A DNA stretch of 64,000 nucleotides from Branchiostoma floridae. Taxonomy: Eukaryota > Chordata > Leptocardii > Amphioxiformes > Branchiostomatidae. The notes under the pieces are model-generated. The model ran no database searches, was not told the DNA's origin, and saw only the letters and a program-made list of their open reading frames with translations. The position numbers and the translations under genes were made by a program. Position 1 is the stretch's first letter; each line of letters begins with the position of its first letter. The stretch covers positions 34,942,600-35,006,599 of the forward strand of contig NC_049979.1 in NCBI RefSeq assembly GCF_000003815.2, written 5' to 3'. This document shows, in pieces, positions 48,196 through 60,507 of the stretch.

Positions 48196-50123
48196 AAACA
48201 TTGGGTAGGGCAGACGTAGCGCTTCGCTTTTCCGTGATCATTATCTTACAGACAACATCCTGCATCCTGATTGAACCGGCATGATATCCAGGACGGGGTT
48301 AGTGGCCGTGTGGTTGCAACGTGTTGTTTCTGGTAAAAAAACAGTTCCTTTCAATTTGGCGAACGCGTCAATGAAATGATCCCGAATATCCATCAAAATA
48401 ATTAACACTAATCAACAACCAAACATACTTGAAAATAAAGGTACATAGCGACAGTTAATTGTGCCGTGTTTTTTTCCGGCCGGTATTTTTACCCCCTCCC
48501 AACCACGCGCCCGTTCGCCGTGTAATTCCGCGGCGTGTTCCAATTACAATATTGCGCTTTTAGCAGGACAAGAGTGGCAGACAAGTTACACAGAAGAAGT
48601 GGCAAGGGTAACCTATAACAGCAACAGGTAACTGGAGAAAATGATGCGTTGACAATTTGTCAAATCAGTATGGCTACAGAAATCGTCGTAAACGTACCGG
48701 TATTATGATAATAGACGTTACATTTGTTGTTGTTTTGTATAGGCAGGGCTGTGAGCTCCGCGTAGCCGGTATTGTTTTGGGTACGTGTCATTGCAATGAT
48801 ATGAGCTTTGAAGCATTGTATTCTGACGGGCAAATATAGCATCACAGTTGATGTCAAAACATTTTTGATATTTTTCTTTCATATGCAGTCTCTGAACATT
48901 CATGGATACTTGTGAGAGGGGGTAGGGGGGAGGGAGAAACATTCTGAGTGCCAATTACGACGAATTTATTTCATTGCATGTTCGCTGTCAGGCCGTTGTT
49001 GTTTTCGTCTTTTTCCTCATCCTTGATTAGCACCGATTTGCCCTGTTCAGAACCTTTTCACGGACAGGCGTTCACAGAATAAGGCCAAACCATTGAACTA
49101 TCTATAAGATATGAGAGTAAGTAGTAGATCAATGTGTTCTGCTGATGCAGTCTTCAACTGCAATTAGTCTTTCTTAACAATTCTCCACATTATCCACAGA
49201 ACTTCCTTGGTTCCCTTAGTTTTCTTTCTCACCGAGAAGGTTAAATTCAATGGTTACAAATTACAGTGTTGACTGATAACCGTAGACAAGTGTGGCGATT
49301 GGAGCCGGTGAAACAGAAACATATACATTAGGTTCCTAGATCCTCACTGCAGATCTTACCCATTGTTAAAATATTGTGAAAAAAATTTAAAGATAAAAGG
49401 CAAACGTTTCAATCAAATCGTCAGACATTCACGTTAAAACATCCACTCAGGACTTCTAAATTCGCCAGGTGGCGCCACTGTATTAACCACTATTTCTTAG
49501 TTTCTGCATTGATTGGACTGGCACCATTGTAGGATCACCATTGAAGATAGGAATTTAACGTTAGAAGTTATCGTCCATGGCTAAATGTTGTGTCATTGGA
49601 AAATACATTTTACACTACTTTCCTCGCTTTTCAAATGTGTAAAAATGAGTACCACTTTGGCATCATTAAACACATCCCCAGACAATATATCCGTAGGTCA
49701 GATATGGTTATGTCAAGATATGATTATTATGTTTCCCAGAAGAAAAACATATTAAATCTGCTCAGACATTTGCATATTCCAACCGGATCCAATCAAAACT
49801 CAGAAAAAATTAATGTAAACTATAACATGCAGTCCACGTTTCCAGCATTTTGATTGGCCGAAAGTCCGACTTTCTCAGGGATACGTCAGAGGTGAACCTA
49901 TCAACGCACAGGACACAAAATGACACTCGGCATCGAGTGTTCATAATGGCAGCGAAAAACTTGGGCGTCAGCCATGCCTTCGACCAAGCATGCGCTCCAG
50001 GAAGAAGTTGCCCAACATGGAACGAACGATATCACTAATTTTTCACACCAAAACATTATCTTCAGAAAATTGTACATTATTGTACATCTCTATTCCAGTT
50101 AAAAACACCTATAACTTCTCGTG

Positions 50124-50210
50124 TGCCAAGTTGCCGAATGGTCAGTGCAACTATATATATACGTCGTACGCTTTTGTTGCTGGATTGATCCGGGTTCGAA
50201 TCCGAAGATG
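50124..50210 (+). other. tRNA-like sequence (A and B box), unit C counterpart
   Basis: TTGCCGAATGGTCAGTGCA, A-box-like, is followed by GGGTTCGAATCC (B box). It is homologous to the minus-strand sequence at 31.8 kb. No complete cloverleaf. Confidence 0.5.
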
Positions 50211-50980
50211 TAGAATTTTTTTTTCAAGTTGTCCTTTTTTCGTTTTTAATGATCCATCTAATATATTAAAAATACTTTTGTCTTGCAACCACAACATCAA
50301 AACCCGCATTTTGGACTTTTTGTTCTGCATTTTCTCGCTGTTGGAATTCGAATGAGTGGGATCGTAAACCATGGATCCTGGTTCGACCCGGGTTCGAGTC
50401 CGCGGAGGAAAACAAGTGCTTCTGAAAAAAGCTGCCATTTTCGCCTTCTAAAAGGATTTTTAGTGGTGGTCAGTTGATGAGTACATCATGATGGGATGCA
50501 ATGTATGGAAGATGTAAAGTTGTTGATAAAGATGAAGTTATTTGATTTTGTACAAGGCCTGACTTTGTAGTGGAAAAATTTTTTCGTGTGTAAAGATAAG
50601 TACATTTTGTGTCAAATATGACAATTTTGATAACCTGAAGATTGAGAAAACGTAGAAACAGACTTGTTTTAATTTAAGTAATATTATCTTCTGTTTTAAC
50701 CTACGTCAGTTTAACATTGCGGATGTTTGAAAATAAAAATAAAGAAATCCCCAACCTGGGTTTCCATGCTTTGGTCACAAGGCGAAAGAGTTGTGTACTC
50801 AATTAGTATATAAAATGAAACAAGAAACCTTTTGAAAAAAAAAAAAACTGGCCGCATATTTTAGAAAAAAAAAACTAGATGTTAAACAAAATCACATGAA
50901 AAGAAAACATCAAAGTATTGACTTGGTCTCTTTCTATCAAAAGACGTTATATGGGATTTGTCGAGCAAAGAAAAAAAACT

Positions 50981-51062
50981 ATGTCGCAACTGGGATTCGA
51001 TCCCATGCCTGCGGAATCTGACAACGCAAAACTCTATCATTAGACCGTTCGGCCATCGTGGA
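50981..51062 (-). other. tRNA-like pseudogene, unit C counterpart
   Basis: This is the paralogue of the 32.9 kb sequence with a better B box (GGGATCGAATCCC). It has a ~9-bp internal deletion in the variable region, and the acceptor halves still do not pair. Confidence 0.45.
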
Positions 51063-51167
51063 ACAGGTCCTACCATACCGTTTAGAAGGATTCTATAAAG
51101 GGCTACGTTAAATTGACCTACTAAACGATCTATGGATCGAGCTGCTTCTATCAAGATTCCTCACAGG

Positions 51168-51226
51168 AACTTGCGGCCCCTGTATCTAAGTAGTGAAGAC
51201 AAATCTACGACTGAGCTCGGAACCTG
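51168..51226 (-). other. tRNA-like relic, unit C
   Basis: This is the counterpart of the relic at 33.1 kb, with GAGCTCAGTCGTAG on the minus strand and further decay. Confidence 0.3.
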
Positions 51227-51873
51227 GGATACCAATTTCGCGATTTTCACGTTACATATATTGAATGGTTTCGCCTACGTCACGGCAACGTTGCGGGCAC
51301 GGAAATACATTCGTGCGGACCGGACAATATAAAAACGGCTGTAGAATGTAGATTTTAAAGCTCGTCTTTTTTAGGTAGATTACAGATGATTGTAGATACT
51401 GTGTGCTTTTGTATGTGTTAGAAATAAAAGCAAACATTGCAGAGGAAGTAAAAAAAAAAAAACACGGGCAGAAGAGGAGCCAATATGTTATATATGTATT
51501 ATGCATGGTTAAAACACGGGTGATTGGTTTTTAACATAATTTATGTACGTATTATTTGATCAGTAATATATTTGATTAAAGAGCTTTTAAACACTTTTCA
51601 TTTCATTTTTTTCTATTATAATACATGTATTTTGTTAGATACATGAGTTTACTTAGAATCAAAGCATATTGAGTAATTGCATGGCATATATTTATATTAC
51701 GCCAACCAGAATGGAAGGTGAACATGGTCTTTGTATATGCTGCATGTTTCCACATGGTATGTTAGTCGACGAACCAACGAACCATGGATGTTTTCGGTTG
51801 TAATTTCAATCAGAACATAAAAACCCACCAAAACCTTTGACTTTCTGTTCTGCATTTGTGGGCATGTTTTAAT

Positions 51874-53634
51874 GAATGAAAGACCTTTATTGTACATTCA
51901 TGCCTCGACGGGCTAGGTACAGGTCACTGATAACAGACATGACTGATAACAGACATAACAAACATATGCAAAAACAACAAGATACAATTAACTAGCTGAA
52001 GGTACTAAGCTAACAGGATGGTCGACATCTTCTCGCTTCTTTGTACAGGTGTAGATATAGGAACAGATAATGTTTGATATACAGGGTTTGTCTAGGCGCA
52101 TCAAAAATAGAAATTTATCCGTTGCATTAAGGTGTTCAAAATATGGGAACTCTTTTCTTATATATTCATAAAGCACAATCCGTTCATTATGGTACAGTTT
52201 ACAGTGTAAAATAAAATGCTGTTCATCTTCTACTTGTTGCAAATCACAAAATTGGCAGACTCTATGCTGCAGAGGGGTGCGGTTGTGCCTTCCAGTTTCG
52301 ATATGTAACTTGTGGCAACTAATCCGGAGTTTAGTGACAGCCACTCTGTGTTGTATGTTTTTCACCATCAGATATTCTTCTTCTTTATAAATAGTCTTGA
52401 ATAATCTATAGGTTCGTAATTTGTTACCGAAAGATTTGTCCCGGTTGTCATTGTGTATTTCAGCTTTAAATGTTTGAATATAAATATCCTTTAATCGTTG
52501 GCTGATGGCGTTGGTTATAGGTAATAGGTTTGTTCCTAGAGATATCTGAGATCTCCATATGTAGGCAAAACCGCATTCCTCCAGTATCTTACGAACGCCG
52601 GACGCCCAGCACTTGTTTCCATTTGCATCTAGTTGTAATTGACAAGATAGGGCGTCGGCTTGTAGACTGTCAGCTGGCACGTTTTGACGGATTCTTAGAA
52701 AGTGTTTGATAGCGTTCAGGGAGGCTTCCAGTTGAATGGGGTACCTCCCTAATTCCGCTCTTGTGGCAAGGTTAGATGCTGGTCTGGGGATATTTAGTGC
52801 TTGTTTGCAGAATTTGAGGTGAACAGATTCAATGGGACAGGTTTTAGGGCTTTTTAATGCGCCCCAGATTTCTGAGCCATAAAGTAGAATAGGTTTGACA
52901 CATGCATCGAAAAGTTTGTTTCTAACTGGTAATGAGGCGGTGGCTTTATCTAAAGATTGTTTTATTCCGAATAAAGCCTTCAGACCTTTGCCACTCAGGT
53001 ATTTGTTGTTAGCTTTAAACGTGCCAGCTGCACTCACAATAATACCGAGATAAGTATAACAAGTTACAATTTCTATTTCACGATTATCAAACAGGAGAGA
53101 ACAGTTTTTAGGTAGACTGCCACCCTTTTTAAATACAATAATTTTTGTTTTCCTAAGATTTACTTTTAATTTCCAGAGTGCACAATAATTTTCCAGATTG
53201 TTCAAGGAATGCTGTAATCCCTGTTTGGACTCGGAAAAAATTACCAAGTCGTCAGCATACAACAAGCAAGGGACAGTTTTGTTGTACATAAATGGAGGAT
53301 TACAGGGAGCACCGTCAAATTGGGACACAATATCGCTAAGAAAAAGGTTAAATAATGTAGGGCTTAAATTACACCCTTGTCTCACACCACAATTAGTAAC
53401 AAAAGTTTCAGTCAATCCATTTTTAGATTTAACGCAGTTTATAGTCTTTGAATACATGCCTTCTATTACTTTTAGAAATTTACCACCAATACCGAGCTTA
53501 CTCAATTTAAACAAGAGGCCGTTTCTCCAAACAGAATCAAATGCTTTGCTAAAATCAATGAAGCAAGCGTAAAGTTGACGATTTTTGTTTAGATATCTGC
53601 TAACTAGTGTGCTTAAAACAAACAGATTATCGGT
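51874..53634 (-). mobile_element. 5'-truncated non-LTR retrotransposon (LINE) with reverse transcriptase ORF
   Basis: An open frame runs on the minus strand from inside a reverse transcriptase domain to a stop at 51988. Visible motifs are FIDFSKAFDSVW, GVRQGCNLSPTLFNLF, the catalytic YADD in CLLYADDLVIF, and VNLRKTKIIVF. A C-terminal Cys/His cluster (CQFCDL, then HFILHC) is typical of many LINE ORF2 ends. The 3' end carries AATAAA and a short CATTCATT-like tail. The endonuclease and the start of RT are missing, so it is dead on arrival. The paralogous locus at 33751-33770 lacks it and gives the empty site (ttttaat / ataaagaaac). The first ~20 codons of the open frame are host flank, not LINE. 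Clade is not assigned. Confidence 0.88.
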
Positions 53635-53682
53635 ATAAAGAAACAGAGCTTGCAGGTGAATGTATATAACCACACTAGTAAT

Positions 53683-54733
53683 GAGGGTCTGCATGCCTTT
53701 TTCCGTTAAGCGTTACGAGCCATTTTAATTCACCGTTAATCGTTACCGACCCGCTCTAATTCAACGTTAACCGTTATCGGTATATTCTTCGTGAAGCGTT
53801 ATTGGTTGTTTTAATTCAACGTTAATCGTTATTTGTTATCCCGAATTCACCGTTAAGCGTTACCAAGAAATTATTCGTAACCCGTTATACTATACACACG
53901 AAGTAAAATGCCAGATAGAACCCCTGAAAATGCAGGAAATGGCGTTTCAAAGGGTCCAGATGTCAAAATTTCCCGCCTTCGGCTCTGCACATGGTAAAAT
54001 ATGTTGCGGAAGCATTGCCCTCAAAACTTTTCGCACAAAAAAACTTTCTCTCTATCAAAATGTCATTTAATTTAGCTTCCTCTTACGGCAAAATCTGTCC
54101 TTCAAAATGCAGTAAATGGCGGTCCAGATTTTCAAATTTTCCCGGACTATAGTATTGCAACGCCTTCCGAGCTCGAAATGGTAAAAATATGTCGGGGATC
54201 TGGGGGTGGAGGCCAAAGTATAATATAATAATCATGTGTAATTTGATGAAAATGTCAAAATCAACCTAGCTTAGTCTATCGACAAGATTTGCCGAAAATG
54301 CAGGATATAGCATTTAAGAGGGTCTTGATTTTAAAATTTTTCGGCGCTCCATGTGCTGAAATAATAGTTAAATCCACCCATGAGAAATTTGCTGCCGCTG
54401 TCTCTGTGACGGGCCGGGAACTCTGCCTCCGTCAATTTACAGATGTCATGGACATTGTCCCTGTCATTCCTCCGGGTTCTGGGCACCTTCTGCTTCTCAC
54501 AATGTATTTTCACCCATTGATATAACTAGTCTAGCGTTGTATGAATAGGAATGCATGTCAATGTTACTTTTATGCTTTGTAACTCATTCTGAATGTACCG
54601 TTAATTATAACCGTTAGCGGGCCTCCTGAATTTACCGTTAACCGTTAGCGGGCCTCCTGAATTTACCGTTAACCGTTACCGGGCCTCCTGAATTCACCGT
54701 TAAGCGTTACCAAGACCCCCCCATGCAGACCCT
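53683..54733. mobile_element. Non-autonomous hAT-like DNA transposon with 8-bp target duplication
   Basis: The ends are inverted: GAGGGTCTGCATG at the left and CATGCAGACCCT at the right. They are flanked by CTAGTAAT at 53675-53682 and 54734-54741. The unfilled site is at 33800-33807 in the paralogous unit. The duplication fits the hAT pattern nTnnnnAn. Both ends are filled with repeated CGTTAAGCGTTACC-like motifs. No transposase ORF is seen. Confidence 0.85.
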
Positions 54734-55229
54734 CTAGTAATCAGTGCCGCGGCAAGAGGGAAGGGGGTGGATTCGCGTAGTCAAAAAGTTGCTGCGATGA
54801 AAATCTAGCGGTCGACTAGTGACCGTTAAAACCGCTGGGAAGCATTCTGCATTTTCACAAAAATGTTGCCTCTCTAGTATTCCTTCTTTATCTACTGAAA
54901 TTATATGTGGTTTATGTCTTGTGGTTAATTGATCAGCATATCTCCATACAGATGACCACCACTCCTTCGTGGTCACCTGTCTATAGTGGCCAAGAAGTCA
55001 CAATTTGATTCTAGAAAAACAGTTTCATTCCGGACTGCGGGCCAATAAGTAAAAAAAAATGCTTTAGCCAGTCCTGTTCATATTTTTATTGAGTACATAG
55101 TAGAGGGTGATAGATATGCGGAATACGTTAATTAGTCCACATGGAGACGTCAAATTATACACAATTATGCAAAACATCACATAATCATACACAACTGGAA
55201 AATCAATAACAACACATTACACAACACAA

Positions 55230-55330
55230 CAATATGCATGTGACCTATACAAATGTCTACATATTGAGATGTTCTAAAAATCCGACAAATCTATCGGATA
55301 TACTTATACAATTCTGAACAGCTCTTTACC
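55230..55330. other. Start of a fourth duplication unit (gene-less)
   Basis: GTGACCTATA...ATGTCTACA, CGACAAATCTATCGGAT and TTCTGAACAGCT match the 3' flanks of the three transferase genes at about 1.0, 17.3 and 37.1 kb. The match then breaks at the Tc1-like terminus; no transferase exon follows. Confidence 0.6.
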
Positions 55331-55916
55331 AAAGATATACACTCGGCACAAAAAGTTTGGAATATCAACTTCGGTTGATCATATTTCTGTTGTTTCTGCA
55401 TCAATTTCAATATATTATATATCTATAGAAAGCTTGCATGATTTTCTTTCCAATGGTATCAAACTCATTATCATTGTTAACTCATGGAACATACACTAGG
55501 CCTGCTAACGTCAGTGGGTCACGAAAAAAAAGTGCCCAAATTCACCCGTTTTTGTTCAAAACTGTATCGTCCGGTTGTTATGGCCGCGGGTGACAATGAT
55601 TCAATCAATCCTTTTATCACCTAACGTTTGGTTTACAGAACATCCAAGTTTCTTTTTAGCATATCTGAGTAGATTATTTTATGAGTGTAAATTCATGGAA
55701 CGAGGACTAGGCCCGCTTACGTACAGGAGGTCCTAAAGATAAAGTGCCAAAATTACCCTACTAAAGTCAATCACTCCATTCTGCTCATTTTCTTCCGTCG
55801 GTATTAACTTGTGAATGAAGGCAAGTTGAATAAACAGGACATGTCAATCAAAGCTACTGTTACCCTTTATTCAAGTAAAAAAATCTGAACCATGGCAAGA
55901 GGTGATCAATCGAGTG

Positions 55917-56210
55917 CTAGCCATAAGCCGTAGGAAGGCCTAAGACTGTACTCCAGCATCCAATGGTCCTTGCTCTGTGTGGCCTGTTGTAATCTTGCAG
56001 AATGGCATTTGGTCCCATATTGAAGAGGTAGGATATTATTACGACTGGATGGAGGATGGTGTCCCTATATCTCACCACATTGAAGTTGCCTGGAATGATT
56101 ACGAGTGTTGTTTTTCCTATGGCGGTTATACCGCCCGAAACCATGACGCTGCCTCCACCACCAAATGCCGAAAGTTACTCTTGTCGTGTCAGCGTGCGGT
56201 TCTCCTTGCC
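55917..56210 (-). pseudogene. Decayed Tc1/mariner-type transposase
   Basis: The minus strand encodes MVSGGITAIGKTTLVIIPGN, then NVVRYRDTILHPV and GPNAILQDYNRPHRAR. These match the central DDE region of Tc1-like transposases (the GGI..GK and LQDN.RPH signatures), with the second catalytic Asp kept in LQD. A reading-frame slip just upstream and a disordered C-terminus show it is inactive. A left end resembling a Tc1 terminus (ACACTCGGCACAAAAAG) lies at about 55329-55345, so the element probably spans about 55330-56215. Confidence 0.7.
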
Positions 56211-56381
56211 GCATCCGCGCTTTGAATCTGCCATCCAACTATCGAAAGGGCAGAATCACACAAGTGTGCTAAAACCTTGTATGTTCCGTATACCAAATGT
56301 GAGGTGAAAAGAAGATTGATTGAAGCAGTGACACACGCGCCAATATCAACAGGACGATACAGTGTTGAACAGAAGTAGAAT

Positions 56382-56694
56382 TTGGGCACAGAAGAGGAAC
56401 AGAACAAGTCACTACCTTTTCTAGACACCTTGACTGAGATTCAAGAAGACGGTTCTCTTCGCATTAAGATATACCGCAAACCCACCCACACTGATCAGTA
56501 TCTTAATTTTGCCTCCACCCATCCTCTTGACCATAAACTTGGAGTGGTTAGGACCTTGTTCCATAGAGTTGAAACTGTGATTTCGGAACAAAAAGACATA
56601 AAACGTTACAATCAGAGAAGGAACATTTGGTTTCCGCGCTTAAACAATATGGCTACCCTGGTTGGGCCATTGATAAGGTAGACTCACCCGGTAC
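56382..56694 (+). pseudogene. Penelope-like element reverse transcriptase fragment
   Basis: LPFLDTLTEIQEDGSLRI, then YRKPTHTDQYLNFASTHP and HKLGVVRTLFHRVETVIS are characteristic of the C-terminal RT region of Penelope-like elements. After a frameshift near 56610-56620 the next frame continues EHLVSALKQYGYPGWAIDKV, the usual following motif. The upstream RT and the GIY-YIG endonuclease are missing. It lies directly beside the Tc1-like remnant. Confidence 0.78.
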
Positions 56695-56807
56695 AGAAAA
56701 ATCCAGGGCTGCAAACCGTGATCCTGGTAGAAAAGCTATCTTAGAATTATTACAATATCTTTACCATCGCCTTCTTTTAGCATTTTCATTTCTATCACAT
56801 GCAGTTG

Positions 56808-57298
56808 CAGTCAAACCTGCCCGAGCGACCACCTCTTCTCAGCGACCACCTGGCCATTTCGACCACTTTTTCTCGGTCCCGATTTATTTTCCCATTGACG
56901 TAAGCATTAAGCGACCTTTTCTCAACGACCACCTGGGCAACGCGACCGCGACCGGCCCAAATTGGGACCCATAACGACCGCATCATTTTCAAAATTGAGG
57001 TTTTCATCGATTTTTTATGATACTGTAAGTAGCACGATTTTGTGCCGAAATCGGCCAGTTTTCGTCGGATTTTGGGGTTAAATTTACAGTTTACAGTGTG
57101 CCTGTTGTATTTGAGATTAAAGACCTCGCTTCTTTGCGTGCGTGCAGTGTGCTTGCTTTATGCCATTAAGCACAATGGAAACCATTTATACTTTCCATCG
57201 GGCATGTTTTGAATCGATACTCTTCTCAGCGACCACCTGTCCAAATCGACCGTTTTTTTCCGGTCCCCCGGGTGGTCGTCTTGGGCAGGTTTGACTGT
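56808..57298. repeat. Second element with ACAGTCAAACCTG-type ends
   Basis: It starts CAGTCAAACCTG and ends CAGGTTTGACTG. Internal GCGACCACCT repeats parallel the GGCCACCT repeats of the 28.6 kb element. No ORF. Confidence 0.6.
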
Positions 57299-57891
57299 AT
57301 ATGACGCTGTTTTAGTGTTCTGTTCCATAATCTTGGTCATCTAAAAAGCCGAGAAACAAGGCCAGATTTTTTAAGCAAAGATGACCCAGCGGCTTCAGGG
57401 GTAGTCAGAAAAGCTGCTGCGCAAAACTTATCTAAAGGTGCACTCTCACTGCACTTGCGTCAAGCTTGTGTCACTGCGGGGTTCAAACGCTACTCAACGA
57501 ATGTCAGAGACAAAGAACGAAATTTCTTACGTTTTGTGTATATTGTCGTCTTTTAAGTCGTACTTTTACGTATTACGCAAAATCTAAATAATTAAAAAAT
57601 CGTTTGTCTGTGTATTTCTCTGTGTGGGAATTGTTTGTTCAGCGCTTATCTCACTGTAACACTGAAGCTGCGCCCGAGAGATTTCATCTATAAAAAACAA
57701 GCTTTGTGAGTTTTTTTTGTCTTTCATTAGTTCTGGTCATACTTGGGTTGATATTCCCATTGAATGTCAAGGCTAACACAAATCTAAACAAAACCGCGAT
57801 AACCGCACACGACCAACGCGGCTATTTCAAGATTTGGGTTCCCAGAGGAGGTCATCAATATGTTCGAATCAATACGGCCTGACCGCAAAAG

Positions 57892-58489
57892 ATACTGTAA
57901 ATGCAGAAACTTTTGCGCTGGTTTAATGTTCACGGTTTTCCTACTGCTATGGAAAAATGTTCGCGGCGGTTTTAAGTTCGCGATGAAGTGGCCCCCGCGA
58001 ACATTTTTCCATAGCAGTAAGAGACTACAGTGCATGGTGCTGCCGTGAACTTAAACCCACCACGAAAAGTCCTTTTCCCGCTACCGCGAAATTAAATCCA
58101 CCAATTGAATGTAATGTTCAGAACAAGCTATATAGACGCCCCACTTTTGAACATGCTATACTGTTTATATTGATTTTTTTTCTTTTACGGGTCCTGGGGA
58201 AGTTGGTACAATGGAGATGGCTGGACACAGAACGATCATTGGATCCCTGTACTTGGAAAGCCTCACGAACACTGATAGGCATTTGAGTACTAGTACTGTG
58301 AACGCATTTAAGTTCGCGGGGATTTAATTTCGCGGGAGCGGGAAAAATGACTTTTCGCGTTGGTTTTAAGTTCGCGGTAGCATCATGCACTGTAGTCTCT
58401 TACTGCAATGGGAAAATGTTCGCGGTGATGCGGCCACCGCGAAAACCGTGTACATTAACCCACCGCGAAAGTTTATGCATTTACAGTAT
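57892..58489. mobile_element. Inverted-repeat element with ATACTGTAAATGC ends
   Basis: The left arm starts ATACTGTAAATGCAGAAAC and the right arm ends GCATTTACAGTAT. Both continue into GCG-rich repeats (TTCGCGG, CCGCGAA). An inner hairpin pairs GGAAAAATGTTCGCGG with CCGCGAACATTTTTCC. A partial copy lies at about 37563-37628. No ORF. Confidence 0.6.
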
Positions 58490-59231
58490 GTGTTCGTCAG
58501 GACATTTATGCAAATGTTGTCGCCTTACCCTACCTCACTCATCCTTCACCTTTTTATAGGTCATTGGAAAGACAGTTCACTAACCCTACAATGCGTGTAC
58601 CCTCTGGCCATGTTGAAAGTGTAGCTGTCAGACAAAAATGTTTAGACAATTGCAATACGCAAAGAATGCCATCTTCACCAAGATCAATTTAAGATAATTC
58701 AGTGTGTCCTTAAGAGGAATGTTCTTATTAGTGTCACTTGTGTGGCCGCATTGCAAAAAAACATTATCTCGTGGACTCTCACCTTACTTGTCCTTGTCCT
58801 GAAGTGGGGTCTTTGGATGCCACGGAAGACCTGCTCATCTCTCGTCTTCAGTTTGTTTTGTCGTCACCTGAAGACCACAGTCCCTGAGGCTGAACTACAA
58901 TCGCTCAACCTCACTTGCATGATCATTTGAACACAAATTAAGAGACACCTTTACAAAGAATTCTTAGTATTTTGTGGAGCCATGAAATCTTCGAAGTCTT
59001 GTTTCAGCTATGGGAGATAAACATATATACAAGAGCGCTCGTGATCGACTTTGGGTATTTACACGGTTGCTAGTTTCCAGGCTATCAGGAACAATCATGG
59101 TCTCTTTGGGAGGGGGGGGGGACTGCACAACCGGATCAAGAATATGAGAAGAGGAAACGAGCTGTAAATAAAGTTTAGTAGACGTGACACTCAAATAAAG
59201 GTGGCCTTGGATCCAGCAGCAGCACCTAAGC

Positions 59232-59640
59232 TTAAGGGCACAGCCCACCGTACGTGTACTTTCTCCGTACGTTTTCTTGGCAGGCCACGTCCACCACGTT
59301 TTTCTGGAAACGTTCAGGCTCTACAGGCAGGCGTGTCACCCGTACTGGCACCTACGGGTTAGCTTAAGGGCACAACCCGCTGTATGGCAAATACGTGCTG
59401 TATACGTGTCCAAACGTGGACAATCTTTTGGGATCCATAAGTGGTAAGTACCGCCTCCGTACAAACTCGTAGGGAATCCGGATTTTGGAGCACGCAGACA
59501 CGCCGTAGAACTTTACGTGCGCAGGCAAAACTTCGTGTGCCATCCGGCTGCGTATTCGCCCCCCCGTACAGCCTGAACGTTTTCAGAAATACGTGGCGGA
59601 CGTGGCCTCCCACGTACGGCGGATTGTGCCCTTAGATTAA
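59232..59640. repeat. Palindromic element with TTAAGGGCACA ends
   Basis: The left end TTAAGGGCACAGCCCACC is inverted at the right end (GGATTGTGCCCTTAG). CCGTACGTG/CACGTACGG follows in each arm. An internal copy of the end lies near 59364 (TTAAGGGCACAACCC). The interior is unusually CG-rich for this window. No ORF supported. Confidence 0.55.
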
Positions 59641-59819
59641 GGCCCAGCTAACACTTTAAGGGCCAATTCGAATGAATTCAAACAGACTTTCCTGATCGTG
59701 AACTGATTCAACCGTTCTATGGGGGTGGTTTGAGTGAGTTGTTTGACTTGAAAAGGTGACAAGGCCAGGGTTTTGTGGTTGTTGACCCCGTAACTCCGGC
59801 ATGTAGTGAGCCGTCCGCA

Positions 59820-60125
59820 GACATAAAGTCCACGCACTTACAGTTCACGCCTGAAAAGTCCACAGCATCAGTAGAATACAACCATGTCTTAAGAATTTCC
59901 AAAGATCGGACTGGTATTGGTGCAGGGTAAAACAAATTAGTCTCAAGGACCTCAAAGGCTCGGACTGCTATTGACACGTCTACTGGCATCAAGTCCGCAT
60001 TTCTTGCAGTTCACCCATGAAAAGTCCATGGCAGTGGAATAAAACTTATCACCAAGGACCTCCATGGCTCGGATCAATGTTGCCGTGTCCACAGGCGTGA
60101 AGTCCACCGCCTTGGATCCCAGGTT
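59820..60125 (-). repeat. Degenerate tandem repeat, about three units of roughly 100-130 bp
   Basis: Each unit read on the minus strand carries CCRRTCCGAGCC-like and GAGGTCCTTG motifs, then GTGGACTTTTCA and GTGAACTG. Partly open frames cross it but there are no splice or start signals, so it is not called a gene. Confidence 0.5.
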
Positions 60126-60507
60126 CGAATTTTCATATCATTGAATGAAGTGCTCTTTTTTTTATTCCTTATAATGCAATTTAGTTTCTGATTGGAATAT
60201 TTACCATCTTCCATCATTGTAGTTATTTACATACCAAACACCATAACGATCCATCACCTCCCATGAGTTGCTTTCATTCAAATTTTGAAACTAAACTGGT
60301 ACCTGCATTTCCTAAAAACGGACCAAAACCTACATGTATACCACTTACTGCACCAGCTTTCTACCACCCGAAAATCACTACCATAGCAAACTTGACATAT
60401 CAAGCCCGGAAGTTCTGCTGCAGCACCAATTCAAGCCGCTAGGGGGCTCCAAAATATAGTTGTTTCCAGGTTTCTTTAATAAGCACATACCAAACATGAA
60501 TACAATC

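Noticed and set aside
53198-53572. Plus-strand frame inside the LINE
   Set aside because: It is the antisense shadow of the reverse transcriptase ORF.
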